From an uncultured Synechococcales cyanobacterium (GTDB taxonomy: Bacteria; Cyanobacteriota; Cyanobacteriia; Thermosynechococcales; Thermosynechococcaceae), in the NCBI GenBank assembly GCA_902806435.1, contig CADCWO010000095.1:2047-58715 (forward strand): a stretch of DNA of 56,669 bases, in the 5' to 3' direction. The notes under the pieces are model-generated. The model did no database searches, was not told the origin of the DNA, and saw only the letters and a program-made list of their open reading frames with translations. The translations under genes were made by a program, and so were the position numbers. Shown here piece after piece: positions 16,719 through 25,820 of this stretch (positions within the stretch are counted from its first letter, which is position 1; the number at the start of each line of letters is the position of its first letter).

Positions 16719-17471
16719 TTAGTAAGCGTAGGGATTTTTGGGTTCTGAAATTGGCTTAAGGGATTTGGCTTGAATTGTCAGCTGACGCTTATTCTGCAAG
16801 TTTTCAGTGACCATTTTACCTTCAACTTCCAGCCAAGTATCAGGGGGGTAAGCCCTCCGACTTTGCTGTAATTTTACAGGTAGCCCAACTGGGTAAGCAT
16901 CGGCGGCACAGCAGGTAATTGCGAAGCGGGAAATAGTTAAGTATTGGTCGGGCATTTCTGGTGAATGAACTACAAACCCCTGGACTTTGACTTTCTGTCC
17001 AGCATAAGCGTCAGGTTCTGGGTAGACATCCAATGTTCGTACCCAGTCAATTAGGGAGCGTGCCTCTGGCTGAGCGTTAGCCCGGAAGGTCTGCGGTTGA
17101 CTGCGAGTTAGGGCCAGGGGTTCGTTAATACCGCGTTGCAAGGCAGTGTGACTGGCAAAGGGTTGGGGAGTTACAAGTAAACCCAAGCAAGCCGTTGCTA
17201 GCAACAAACTACTCATCCAGCCTGGGGGAAACAGAGTAAAGTGCCGCACCGAGACAGGATGCGATCGCATTAACTGCCTGCCCCCGAGGGCTCCAACAAC
17301 TAGCAAACCAAAACCGGCTATTACACTTAGTCCAAAATACCTGGGATGAATCAACAAGCCAAGTTTGCCTGTCAACCAATAGGACAGTAGCAATACTCCC
17401 CAAGCCGTAATCGCTACAATATCCAGCCAGTTAAGAATACGAGAGCTAAATTGTTGTCGAGATTGAATCAT
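16719..17471 (-). CDS. TIGR03943-family membrane protein (permease partner)
   Basis: About 250 residues. The N-terminal half has three to four hydrophobic segments (starting NWLDIVAITAWGVLLL). The C-terminal half is a soluble OB-like domain with KVKVQGFVV and the family hallmark FAITCCAADAYPVGLPV. Proteins of this family (YcgQ type) occur beside YraQ-type permeases and are thought to work with them; the substrate is unknown, with metal ions suspected. The ATG at 17471 is chosen because it places the first helix as in the family; the frame is open back to a TTG at 17537 that would overlap the permease stop. Confidence 0.8.
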   Translation of the reverse strand: MIQSRQQFSSRILNWLDIVAITAWGVLLLSYWLTGKLGLLIHPRYFGLSVIAGFGLLVVGALGGRQLMRSHPVSVRHFTLFPPGWMSSLLLATACLGLLVTPQPFASHTALQRGINEPLALTRSQPQTFRANAQPEARSLIDWVRTLDVYPEPDAYAGQKVKVQGFVVHSPEMPDQYLTISRFAITCCAADAYPVGLPVKLQQSRRAYPPDTWLEVEGKMVTENLQNKRQLTIQAKSLKPISEPKNPYAY

Positions 17472-17533
17472 AGCTGTGGATGTAACTAGGAATGAACGAG
17501 AAAAAGCTGGCGGCATGTTAAATAATCGGCACG

Positions 17534-18550
17534 TCAACTAATCTGTAAGTTCACAAACAGCGTTAACAAAAAAGTTAATTGGGCAGCTAAGGCAAAAAGG
17601 TAAATTACTGCCCGCCCTCGAAAAATGGTCAGCATTAAGGCCAAACCTTTGAGGTCAATCATCGGCCCAAACACTAGAAAAGCTAGCAAAGAACCGCTCG
17701 TAAAGGCTGCCGCAAAGGAGAGGGCAAAAAAGGCATCAACAGTTGAGCAGATAGAAACTACTGCTCCAAGGGTGAGCATTGCAATAATTGAAGTAACAGG
17801 TCCCTGACCCAGGCTGAGAATCAGCTCACGCGGGATAGCAACTTGAATCACTGCAGCAACCAAGCTACCTAGAACCAAAACCCCGCCCAGTTCTCGTATC
17901 TCTTGAATCGTATTCGCGACCAATAGCTGCAGACGATCCGACAAAGGTTTACTGGTTGTAGAACTGGCAACTAGCGTGGCCTGTAATTCAGTAGTGTCCA
18001 TTCGGATCGGTTTGCCAGGCTGCGCCAATAAAAAAGTGCCTGACTGGAGGAGTCGACTGCTCTCCGGGGTGGATGGTGGCACCTGAGACTGTGGGATGGC
18101 TGCGGCAACAGCAGGTTGTAACAATGGTCGCAGATCAGCCTGAGCACTAAACACCCAGCCAATTAAAGTGGCGATGAACAAGGAAAATACAACCCGGAGA
18201 ACGACAATTTCTGGTTGATCCCGGAACGCTGTCCAAGTTGCCCAGATCACAATAGGGTTGATCGTTGGAGCAGCAAGTAGAAAACCAATTGCTACGGGGG
18301 CAGAGGCTCCCTGCATTAACAACCGCCGGGCAACCGGTACATTGCCACACTCGCAAACCGGAAACAAAAAGCCAATACTGCTGCCAGCTAGAGCCGCAAG
18401 TAGGGGGTTGCGGGGTAAGTGCGCAATCAGTTTGCGCTCATCAATAAATAAGAGCATCAGCCCAGAGAGCAAGACCCCTAGCAGTAAAAAGGGAATTGCT
18501 TCCACCAGCAAACTTAAAAAGAGGGTAAAACCGCTACTCAGTTGATTCAT
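17534..18550 (-). CDS. YraQ-type permease (DUF318)
   Basis: A 338-residue integral membrane protein with about eight hydrophobic segments and a polar loop in the middle (residues about 150-215). The signature FPVCECGNVPVARRLL near residue 60, followed by LAAPTINPIVIWATW, is diagnostic for the DUF318/YraQ permease family. The conserved Cys pair in CECG may bind a metal or thiol. The ATG at 18550 is preferred to TTG at 18553. It is co-transcribed with the TIGR03943 gene just downstream. Transported substrate unknown. Confidence 0.85.
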   Translation of the reverse strand: MNQLSSGFTLFLSLLVEAIPFLLLGVLLSGLMLLFIDERKLIAHLPRNPLLAALAGSSIGFLFPVCECGNVPVARRLLMQGASAPVAIGFLLAAPTINPIVIWATWTAFRDQPEIVVLRVVFSLFIATLIGWVFSAQADLRPLLQPAVAAAIPQSQVPPSTPESSRLLQSGTFLLAQPGKPIRMDTTELQATLVASSTTSKPLSDRLQLLVANTIQEIRELGGVLVLGSLVAAVIQVAIPRELILSLGQGPVTSIIAMLTLGAVVSICSTVDAFFALSFAAAFTSGSLLAFLVFGPMIDLKGLALMLTIFRGRAVIYLFALAAQLTFLLTLFVNLQIS

Positions 18551-18775
18551 CAAGCACTTTTTGAGAGATCCTTAGCAAAGACCAAAATAAGCTAATTCGA
18601 GCAAAAACAAGGATTAAATTCTATTTCCAGTGCAAGACACGAAAAACCTCTAGAAGGGCATTATCTCATCAAACTTTTGCTTAACTTTAACCTTGTAATG
18701 TGTCAGCGCATACTATGCAAGTTCAGGTTGCCAGGGTATTCTAATTTCAGCTGAGTAAATACTTGTAAGTACCTA

Positions 18776-20305
18776 GTGGGGGATTTTGGGGTGCTAACTG
18801 TCGCTGTTACAACTAACACTACGTTTGAAGCTGGTTCTACTCCAATCAATGTAGCTATTGATCCACAGGTTGAGCAATTGCCAAGGCTGTTTAAAGCGGC
18901 TCGGGGACAAGACGCAACTTGCCGCGCTGAGTTAACAAATACCCTTAAGGCGATTCTAGATCGTCCTGTTGAGCTAACTGAGCAAAAAGAGACCAGGGCA
19001 TCCTACCTTGTCCAACTGATTGAAGCTTACTATCGCCTCTTTCCTTGCTGTTTGACGGACTACGAAGAGATGCGATTACTCAAGGAGTCCCTGCATCAAA
19101 CGGTTCAACGATTGGTGCAGATGCCTCTGCCAGTGATTGAAGAAGAATATCACCGTCTAAATCGTAATAGTTATAACCAGCCTTTAAAACACCTGGTGTT
19201 CCGGTTTAGTCGTTCTGCTGACGGCATTAGTGAATTTGAAGCCTTGCCTTGTTTGGCAGAGTCGGAGTGCCTGTTAGCTTTGTTTCTCCAGTGCTTGCGC
19301 CAACAGTTGGGGGCGGCAGTGCTTTTAAATGATCGCTTTCAAGTGGAATATCGAGATTTAATCCGCAGTGCTTGTATGGCAGCCAGTGAACCAGAGGTCT
19401 GCCAGAACAATCTTGTCGGCTGGCTGTGGGAAGCGATGAAGTCCTTTGACCCACTGAAAGCTTTTGGGGCGACTGGACATGGGCGGCCCACCTTTGAAGC
19501 TTGGGTGCGGACTGTGATCAGCAACAAGTTGGCGGATGAAAAGCGCAAACTTTTGAAGCGAGAAGCGGATGAGTTGCTGTTTTATGAACCGCGAGCCGCG
19601 AAAATTTTTCAAGATCGTCACAACATTCTACCGTCGCTGGTGCAGGCTGAGCTCAATCTACCTGCATGCCTCCAGTTTATTCATGTGGTGCAGACGCAGG
19701 TCACGGACCCCCGGATTCGCACCACAACCAGTCGCCTGCGCCACCGGGTTGGCCAGTTACTGGCTTGGCCGATTGACTACACACGCGATGTTCACCAGCA
19801 AGTCCGGCGGATTTTGGGCCGTTACGTGCAATCAACGCGATCACTAAACATCACCTCCGCAGACAGCAATCAAGAGTGGATTGACAACTACCCAGACATT
19901 CGCACGATAGCCAGTCCCACAGTTCAGGGGTTAGATTGCATTGCCGAGTTTCTAAACGATGCTGAGACGCCTGTGTGGGTGCAAGATTGGTGTGAAAAGC
20001 GGCGTACCCAAGCGGAAATTGCCCGTGAGCTGTACGTCAGCCAGCCTACGATCTCTCGCTGCTTAGGTCGAGAGTATCGCCTCTGGCTGTACCGGCGCTT
20101 TTTCCTGGATACCCAAACACCAAGTTGGATGAAGCGTTGGTATGATACCCATGATATTCAAAGCCCTCACCAGCGGCGACAGCTGCGGCGAGAGCTCCAT
20201 CCTGAGTATGCCCAAGGTCTTTATTCCGCTAAGACGATTGATGCCAAGATCGAGTTAATGCTGCAAGACTGGTGCAACCGCAACGGGATTTACTATCTAG
20301 CTTAG
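18776..20305 (+). CDS. Sigma-factor-like protein, large and atypical
   Basis: A 509-residue protein with GTG start. Residues about 190-262 (DLIRSACMAASEP, GWLWEAMKSFDPLKAF, FEAWVRTVISNKLADEKRK) look like sigma-70 region 2, which binds core polymerase and the -10 element. Residues 410-436 (TQAEIARELYVSQPTISRCL) form a clear helix-turn-helix like region 4. The 180-residue N-terminus and the C-terminal 70 residues are unlike standard sigma factors, and an unusually long span separates the two regions. It could be a divergent sigma factor or a regulator derived from one. It is monocistronic and divergent from the permease pair. Confidence 0.65.
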   Translation: MGDFGVLTVAVTTNTTFEAGSTPINVAIDPQVEQLPRLFKAARGQDATCRAELTNTLKAILDRPVELTEQKETRASYLVQLIEAYYRLFPCCLTDYEEMRLLKESLHQTVQRLVQMPLPVIEEEYHRLNRNSYNQPLKHLVFRFSRSADGISEFEALPCLAESECLLALFLQCLRQQLGAAVLLNDRFQVEYRDLIRSACMAASEPEVCQNNLVGWLWEAMKSFDPLKAFGATGHGRPTFEAWVRTVISNKLADEKRKLLKREADELLFYEPRAAKIFQDRHNILPSLVQAELNLPACLQFIHVVQTQVTDPRIRTTTSRLRHRVGQLLAWPIDYTRDVHQQVRRILGRYVQSTRSLNITSADSNQEWIDNYPDIRTIASPTVQGLDCIAEFLNDAETPVWVQDWCEKRRTQAEIARELYVSQPTISRCLGREYRLWLYRRFFLDTQTPSWMKRWYDTHDIQSPHQRRQLRRELHPEYAQGLYSAKTIDAKIELMLQDWCNRNGIYYLA

Positions 20306-20357
20306 TCCTGTCACTTCCTATCGCTATTCGGCAGTAGGTTGAGTAGCCTTCAGCAGG

Positions 20358-21086
20358 CTACCGCTGGAATTTTTCCCCTAAGTAGTAGTGGCGTACCAGA
20401 GGATTGTCATAGAGTTCTTCGGCACTACCTGAGGCCAGAATCCGGCCATCGCGCATGATATAAGCACGATCAGTAATCTCTAGGGTTTCGCGGACGTTAT
20501 GATCAGTGACTAAAATACCCATGTTGCGATCGCGCAGTTGGGCCACGATCGCTTGAATATCCGCCACTGCGATCGGGTCAACGCCAGCAAAGGGTTCATC
20601 TAACAAAAGAAATTTTGGCCCCTGCGGCCCAGCAGCCAACGCTCTAGCCAGCTCGGTGCGCCGCCGCTCTCCGCCAGAGACTCGAACCCCCAATGTTGAA
20701 GCAATTTTTTGCAGCCGGAACTCTTGTAACAAATGATCTAGCCGCTCCGGCCATTCGTGTCGTGGTACCTTCGTCTGTTCCATCACCAGCAAGATATTCT
20801 CACACACAGTCAGCCGTCGGAAAATACTGGGTTCCTGGGCTAAGTAGCCAATGCCCAATCGCGCTCTTTGGTGCATCGGCAGGTTGGTAACATCTTGACG
20901 ATCCAACCACACCCGGCCCTGATCCGGTTTTTCTAAACCCGTTGCAATATAAAAAGTTGTCGTTTTACCAGCCCCGTTCGGACCGAGCAGCCCAACGATC
21001 TCACCTTGGCTAACGGAAAGGCTGACACAATTAACAATGGCTCGCTGCCCGTAGGACTTGTAAATATCCTCCAGCAGTATTCTCAA
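20358..21086 (-). CDS. lptB: LPS export ABC transporter ATP-binding protein LptB
   Basis: A 242-residue ATPase that powers extraction of lipopolysaccharide from the inner membrane with LptF/LptG. Motifs: Walker A GPNGAGKTT (near residue 35), signature RVSGGERRRTELARAL, Walker B FLLLDEPFAGVDP and the H-loop His in VTDHNVRETL. The stretch YLAQEPSIFRRLTVCENILLV is typical of LptB. The start is TTG, supported by CAGGAG six bases upstream; no ATG fits. It follows an LptA-like gene on the same strand after about 68 bp. Confidence 0.95.
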   Translation of the reverse strand: MRILLEDIYKSYGQRAIVNCVSLSVSQGEIVGLLGPNGAGKTTTFYIATGLEKPDQGRVWLDRQDVTNLPMHQRARLGIGYLAQEPSIFRRLTVCENILLVMEQTKVPRHEWPERLDHLLQEFRLQKIASTLGVRVSGGERRRTELARALAAGPQGPKFLLLDEPFAGVDPIAVADIQAIVAQLRDRNMGILVTDHNVRETLEITDRAYIMRDGRILASGSAEELYDNPLVRHYYLGEKFQR

Positions 21087-21154
21087 AAAATGCTCCTGCT
21101 ATCTACTAATGGCGGCAACTATTTTCTATATTGCCACTCAAGGTTATCCCAACT

Positions 21155-21622
21155 TCAATTCCCAGAAAAGGTTTGCAAAGCATTCGGCGGCGCGGCATCT
21201 GTCTCCGGCACTAGAAAGATCGACTCAACCTGCTGTTGTGCCTGGGGCAAGGCAACAAATCGCCCTTCATCCATCAAATAAGTAATCGAGTTAGCCCGCA
21301 GGCTATTACCCTGCTGGAGAACATAGACGTTGCCACTCAGCACGATCCTCCGCTGCCGGCTGTAGTACTGAGCTTGTTCAGCTGTAGCTTGAATCTCACG
21401 AGCTGGATAGCTAAGCTGTACATTGCCCTTAGCTGTCACAATTCCTGTGTTGGCATTTGCTTGCTGAATATCTGCACGAATGGTTAAAGCCCGTTGCCCA
21501 TTGTTCTGGGCGTTGGCAGTTTCCATTCTGGGTGTTACGGCTACCGTGGCAACCAGGGCTGCTGGGAGAACCAGTAAACCAATCCGGCGAAAAGATGAGC
21601 GAATCAGGGCAAAAGGTAGCAT
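21155..21622 (-). CDS. LptA/OstA-like periplasmic LPS transport protein
   Basis: A 155-residue protein with a signal peptide (residues 1-38, ending near ETANAQ). The mature part has the OstA/LptA jellyroll repeat pattern: LTIRADIQQANANTGIVTAKGNVQL, then ATAEQAQYYSRQRRIVLSGNVYV, then ANSITYLMDEGRFVAL. LptA forms the periplasmic bridge that carries lipopolysaccharide to the outer membrane. Its position directly before lptB supports this. Cyanobacterial versions are divergent, so the family match rests on the repeat pattern and the context. Confidence 0.85.
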   Translation of the reverse strand: MLPFALIRSSFRRIGLLVLPAALVATVAVTPRMETANAQNNGQRALTIRADIQQANANTGIVTAKGNVQLSYPAREIQATAEQAQYYSRQRRIVLSGNVYVLQQGNSLRANSITYLMDEGRFVALPQAQQQVESIFLVPETDAAPPNALQTFSGN

Positions 21623-21840
21623 AGATCGTGCAGGTTCAATAGAGAACGAAACTCAAACGAGGATTTACTACTGGCTGTGAATTAGGCCTTAGTCGGGTAA
21701 CTATTCATTCAAATCTGGCTGTTCCTCAATCAGACTGACGATGACTAAGCGGAGGAAGTTTCAAGGGGTAAGAAATTCGAGGCGATTGACCGCTCCTTGG
21801 CGGTTGTAACATCTTGGATTGACGACCCTGTTTTGGCGTC

Positions 21841-22230
21841 CTATTCATCGCGCTTTAGCACCAGAAATTTATGCTCGACTGCTAACTGTTGAGCAAACTT
21901 ACTTACCCGCTCAGGCCCTGCCTGTTGCAGTGCTGCTAATAAATCGCCGCTTTGAGTAACTAGGTGTGTAACATCAATGCTGGCATAGCTTGGTTGATAT
22001 TTTTGCAGGCGACTCATCCCTTGCCCAAGTAAAATAACGGCCCCTCGCCAGTTATGATTCTCCAAGTGGTGGCAAGCAACAGCAATTTGTAAAATACCCT
22101 GATAAAAACTTTTTGGAGGTTCAGTTGCTTCCATCCAAAGCGCTTCTAAGGTATCGTGACAAGCGTAAAATTTAGCTTGATTAAACTGGGCGATTCCTTG
22201 CCAAAATTCCTGTGGCAATTCCTCGATCAT
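21841..22230 (-). CDS. DUF309 domain protein
   Basis: A 129-residue, all-helical protein. The N-terminal motif FYACHDTLEALWMEA and the later FYQGILQIAVACHHLENHN are the two conserved helices of DUF309, a family with a buried His/Glu cluster and no assigned activity. It starts 3 nt after the stop of the aminotransferase gene, so the two are translated from one message. Whether it serves that enzyme is unknown. Confidence 0.9.
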   Translation of the reverse strand: MIEELPQEFWQGIAQFNQAKFYACHDTLEALWMEATEPPKSFYQGILQIAVACHHLENHNWRGAVILLGQGMSRLQKYQPSYASIDVTHLVTQSGDLLAALQQAGPERVSKFAQQLAVEHKFLVLKRDE

Positions 22231-22233
22231 GGC

Positions 22234-23103
22234 TTAAGCGTGTTGCAACGCACTCTGGTTCTGCATCAACGTTAGCAATTCTTGCCAGAGGGTACGAGTA
22301 ATCTGACCTGGAGATAGCGGCAGCACATAGTCGTTAATTTTTCTCACGGGCATGATCAAGCGTACAGAAGAAGTGAGAAAGGCTTCTGAGGCTGACCACA
22401 GATCCTCAGCTGTCAAGGTAGTTTCTTCGTAGGGAATTTGCTGTTCCTGCAGCAACTGAATTAAAAAACGACGGGTAATCCCATGCAAAATCCCGGCTGA
22501 CACCGCAGGCGTTCGTACTACTCCATCTCGGACTAACCAAATATTGCTAGTCGTTGCCTCCGTAACTTCACCTTGGGCATTTAACATTAGGGCGTCCTCA
22601 GCTCCCTGTTGCTGTGCCTCAATTAAAGCCAGAATATTATTCAGGTAATTTCCAGTTTTTGCGGCTGGGCTGAGCGCCAGTTGATGATTGCGCTGCCGCT
22701 TGACTAAACACAAGTCAATCCCCCGCTCAGATAGCTTTGGCTCGGGATCAATTGAGCGGACAATAATCACTAAACTTGGTTGTAGGGATTCTCCTGGTTG
22801 CAGGCTAATATCTGACTCCGCTCCTCGGCTAACCACGATTCGGACATAGGATTCCAGGTTGCCAGCTTGCTCCAAAGTTTTTTGCACCTCTGCCTGGATG
22901 TGGGCATCGCTCCAGGGTACCTCCATATACAGGTGAGCGGCGGAGGCGCGCAGGCGATCCAGGTGTTCAAATAAACCAAACGGTCGACCGCCAAATGTCC
23001 TAACTACTTCATAAACATTGTCGCCATATAAAAAGCCCCGGTCTAAAACGGAGACTGAAGCCGTTGGTGCGATCGCACCGTCTAGATTAATGAGCAGACC
23101 CAT
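22234..23103 (-). CDS. Class IV aminotransferase (PLP-dependent)
   Basis: A 289-residue fold-type IV PLP enzyme. SVLDRGFLYGDNVYEVVRT near residues 18-37 is the family opening. The PLP-binding Lys lies in AAKTGNYLNNILA (near 149), and GEVTEATTSNIWLV (near 173) is the cofactor-phosphate and catalytic Glu region. Members are branched-chain aminotransferases, D-amino acid aminotransferases and aminodeoxychorismate lyases; length and motifs do not decide between them. The DUF309 gene follows immediately. Confidence 0.9.
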   Translation of the reverse strand: MGLLINLDGAIAPTASVSVLDRGFLYGDNVYEVVRTFGGRPFGLFEHLDRLRASAAHLYMEVPWSDAHIQAEVQKTLEQAGNLESYVRIVVSRGAESDISLQPGESLQPSLVIIVRSIDPEPKLSERGIDLCLVKRQRNHQLALSPAAKTGNYLNNILALIEAQQQGAEDALMLNAQGEVTEATTSNIWLVRDGVVRTPAVSAGILHGITRRFLIQLLQEQQIPYEETTLTAEDLWSASEAFLTSSVRLIMPVRKINDYVLPLSPGQITRTLWQELLTLMQNQSALQHA

Positions 23104-23296
23104 AAGTTTAGCTCCTACTGTCTCACTGCCAATTTACACGGGGAGGAGAACAAAGTAAAAATAGATTAACAATCCTGGCTGAAATTCCAACGACTCCCTA
23201 GAGAAGGTAGAGCAACTCACTTATGCCCCAGTCAATCCAGTTCTTGCCCGGATAGCCGCAACCAAACCTCTTCAACTCTCAGCCGCCTCTACAATT

Positions 23297-23620
23297 TTAA
23301 GGTTGCTTATTAAGTTCCGACTTCATCCGCTCCAAGGTTAAATTCATTTGATCAAACATTTGCTGGGGCGTAATACCAAATTGATTTAACTGGGTTTGCA
23401 TCTGCTGTACGGTCATTTGTGCCATAAAGTCATCAGATAACTCGAACCGTTTCATGAAGATGCGATAGCGATCCATCATTGCTTCCATCTTCTCAATAAA
23501 TATTTTTTTACCCTCACGATCAAACTTGCCGTAATCATTACCTAGCTGCATAAGCGACTGGTAGTCCTCAAACAGCTGCTTAGCTTCTTGCTGAACAATC
23601 TCAGAATCAAAAAATCCCAT
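23297..23620 (-). CDS. DUF1825 domain protein
   Basis: A 107-residue, highly charged helical protein starting MGFFDSEIVQQEAKQLFEDY. It matches DUF1825, a conserved cyanobacterial family of unknown function, in length and sequence pattern (KIFIEKMEAMMDRYRIFMKRFELSDD). No membrane segment. It lies alone, with about 200 bp of spacer on each side. Confidence 0.92.
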   Translation of the reverse strand: MGFFDSEIVQQEAKQLFEDYQSLMQLGNDYGKFDREGKKIFIEKMEAMMDRYRIFMKRFELSDDFMAQMTVQQMQTQLNQFGITPQQMFDQMNLTLERMKSELNKQP

Positions 23621-23822
23621 CGATATTACCTGCGCTTGATACAGGTCTTGGGGTTACTTTTTAATGGTATCGCACTAGAAAACTGTCAACTACTTAGTCA
23701 TTTCAGTTGAGGCAACTTCTCAATCTAAGCCACAGCTTCTAAGATATTGCTAGTTAACTGAAGTTCTTTAACTCACAGCAAAGTTCCCCCTGTAGTTTCA
23801 GCTTTAGAAGATGCTACCGGAC

Positions 23823-24701
23823 CTAATTTTTGATTCCCGTGGTAGCAATGCCTTGAATGAACTGGCGTTGCCCAGCTAGAAACAGCAGTAGCACTGGCAG
23901 TGTTGCAATGACAGCTGCAGCCATCATCAACGGCCAGTTGTTAGTAAATTGCTCTTGAAACCTAGCTAGAGATAGCTGGACCGTTTGAAGTTCGGGACGG
24001 GTTGTGAAGACTAGCGGCTTGAACAGATCATTCCACTCACCGATGAAGGTGAACAAAGAGAGGGTTACTAAGGCAGGACGCGATAGGGGTAATAAAATCA
24101 GCCAGAGGATCTGGAAGCGATTAGCGCCATCTAGGGCTGCGGCTTCTTCCAGTTGGACTGGAATGGTTAGGAAGTACTGCCGGATTAAAAAGATACCAAA
24201 GCCATTGGCAGCGGTGGGTAGAATCAAGGCCCAATAGGTGTTGATTAAGTGTCCCCACTTCAAAACCAAGAACACAGGGATTACCAAAAGCTGAAACGGA
24301 ATGACTAGGGTTGTCAAAACAATCAGCAAAATCGCTTGCTTTCCCCAAAATTTCATCCGTGCTAAGGCGTAGCCAGCCAGAGCAGCGGTAGTAACCTGGC
24401 ACAGCGTCACGGCGATCGCGACTATGGTTGAATTCGCAAAAGCCCGCAGAAACTCTCCCTGCAACCAGGCTTGGCGATAGCTTTCCCCAGACCACCCCCC
24501 TTGAGATAGCAGTTGCAAACTAGGAGTCGAACCAGGAGGGCTAAAAGCAGTGAGGACCACAATCAGCAAGGGTAGGAGGACTAAGCCGGCAGCTCCCAGT
24601 AGCACTCCTTGCGTGAGTAAGCCCAGCCTTGTAGACCCAGTGGAAAGCTGGTGAGATTGTTCCTTAGTGCTTAAAACCTTTGAGTTTGGCAACAGTTTCA
24701 T
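23823..24701 (-). CDS. Carbohydrate ABC transporter permease (MalG type)
   Basis: A 292-residue permease with six predicted helices. The EAA loop that contacts the ATPase reads EEAAALDGANRFQILWLILLPLSRPAL (from about residue 187), characteristic of the MalG half of sugar importers. No partner permease, ATPase or binding protein is adjacent, so it is an orphan here. Cyanobacteria use such permeases for compatible solutes or sugars; the substrate is not evident. The ATG at 24701 is preferred to TTG at 24707. Confidence 0.9.
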   Translation of the reverse strand: MKLLPNSKVLSTKEQSHQLSTGSTRLGLLTQGVLLGAAGLVLLPLLIVVLTAFSPPGSTPSLQLLSQGGWSGESYRQAWLQGEFLRAFANSTIVAIAVTLCQVTTAALAGYALARMKFWGKQAILLIVLTTLVIPFQLLVIPVFLVLKWGHLINTYWALILPTAANGFGIFLIRQYFLTIPVQLEEAAALDGANRFQILWLILLPLSRPALVTLSLFTFIGEWNDLFKPLVFTTRPELQTVQLSLARFQEQFTNNWPLMMAAAVIATLPVLLLFLAGQRQFIQGIATTGIKN

Positions 24702-24996
24702 CAGCAATGATCGGGCAGTGCCCTAGGAAAGTACTGGGCCAGGAACATTATGATTAGCTAATCCGACTACTGAATGTAACTTGACGCTTAACATTGGCTC
24801 CCTCTTGTCCCTTCGGGTCGAATCCAAGTTGAGTTGGCTAAACAAAAGGCGATGTCCAAGCTTGGCATGGTAACGCATCTGTGAGGTCTGGCGGTAAAGT
24901 ACACTTAAATGATTGCATTACGGTTAACAACTAGACTAGGTTGATTCATAGTCCATCTAGCGCATCGACCAAGAACTACCAGGAGACAAAATTAAT

Positions 24997-25692
24997 ATGC
25001 CCCAGCTAGAGGCCAGTCCAGAAATTGACTTCCATAGTGAGACCTATCGGGATGCCTATAGCCGCATCAATGGCATTGTCATTGAAGGCGAACAGGAAGC
25101 CCACGACAACTACATACAGCTAACGGAGCTTTTGCCGCAGCACAAGGATGAGTTGCTGCGTTTGTCAAAGATGGAAGGGCGTCACAAGAAAGGCTTTGAA
25201 GCTTGCGGGCGGAATTTAAAAGTAACGCCTGACCTGGATTTTGCACGGAATTTTTTTGCGCAATTGCACCACAACTTCCAGTCTGCAGCGGCTGAGAATC
25301 AGGTTGTTCCTTGCCTGTTAATCCAGTCTTTAATTATTGAGTGCTTTGCGATCGCTGCTTACAACATTTACATTCCAGTGGCTGATGACTTTGCCCGTAA
25401 AATCACAGAAGGGGTTGTCAAAGATGAATATACCCATCTGAATTTTGGGGAAGAGTGGCTAAAGGCCCATTTTGCGGAAGCTAAAGCCGATTTAGAAGCG
25501 GCTAATCGCCAGAACTTGCCTATTGTTTGGCGGATGCTGAATCATGTAGCAGCTGATGCGCACACTCTGGGGATGGAAAAAGAAGCCCTGGTGGAAGACT
25601 TTATGATCCAGTACGGCGAAGCTTTAAGCAATATTGGATTTACCACCCGTGACATCATGCGAATGTCTGCGTATGGTCTCTCCGCTGCCTAG
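24997..25692 (+). CDS. ado: Aldehyde-deformylating oxygenase (ADO, alkane-forming)
   Basis: A 231-residue soluble diiron enzyme that converts fatty aldehydes to alkanes and formate using O2 and electrons from ferredoxin. The length equals the well-studied Synechococcus enzyme and all metal ligands fall in register: Glu32, Glu60, His63, Glu115, Glu144 and His147 (motifs [42 protein letters not shown]). A good ribosome site (AGGAGA) precedes the ATG. The next gene encodes the reductase supplying its aldehyde, the usual cyanobacterial pairing. The 295-bp upstream spacer must hold its promoter. Confidence 0.98.
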   Translation: MPQLEASPEIDFHSETYRDAYSRINGIVIEGEQEAHDNYIQLTELLPQHKDELLRLSKMEGRHKKGFEACGRNLKVTPDLDFARNFFAQLHHNFQSAAAENQVVPCLLIQSLIIECFAIAAYNIYIPVADDFARKITEGVVKDEYTHLNFGEEWLKAHFAEAKADLEAANRQNLPIVWRMLNHVAADAHTLGMEKEALVEDFMIQYGEALSNIGFTTRDIMRMSAYGLSAA

Positions 25693-25820
25693 GCTGAGAG
25701 TTTAGCTCCCAGAAACCGGGCCCCACTCCAGTCTACTGAAGCTAAAGACCTTCTAGACTGGCAAACCTTAATGTTATTAACTGCATCAGTCTGTAGTCCC
25801 AGTCTCTTATAACGCCCTTC

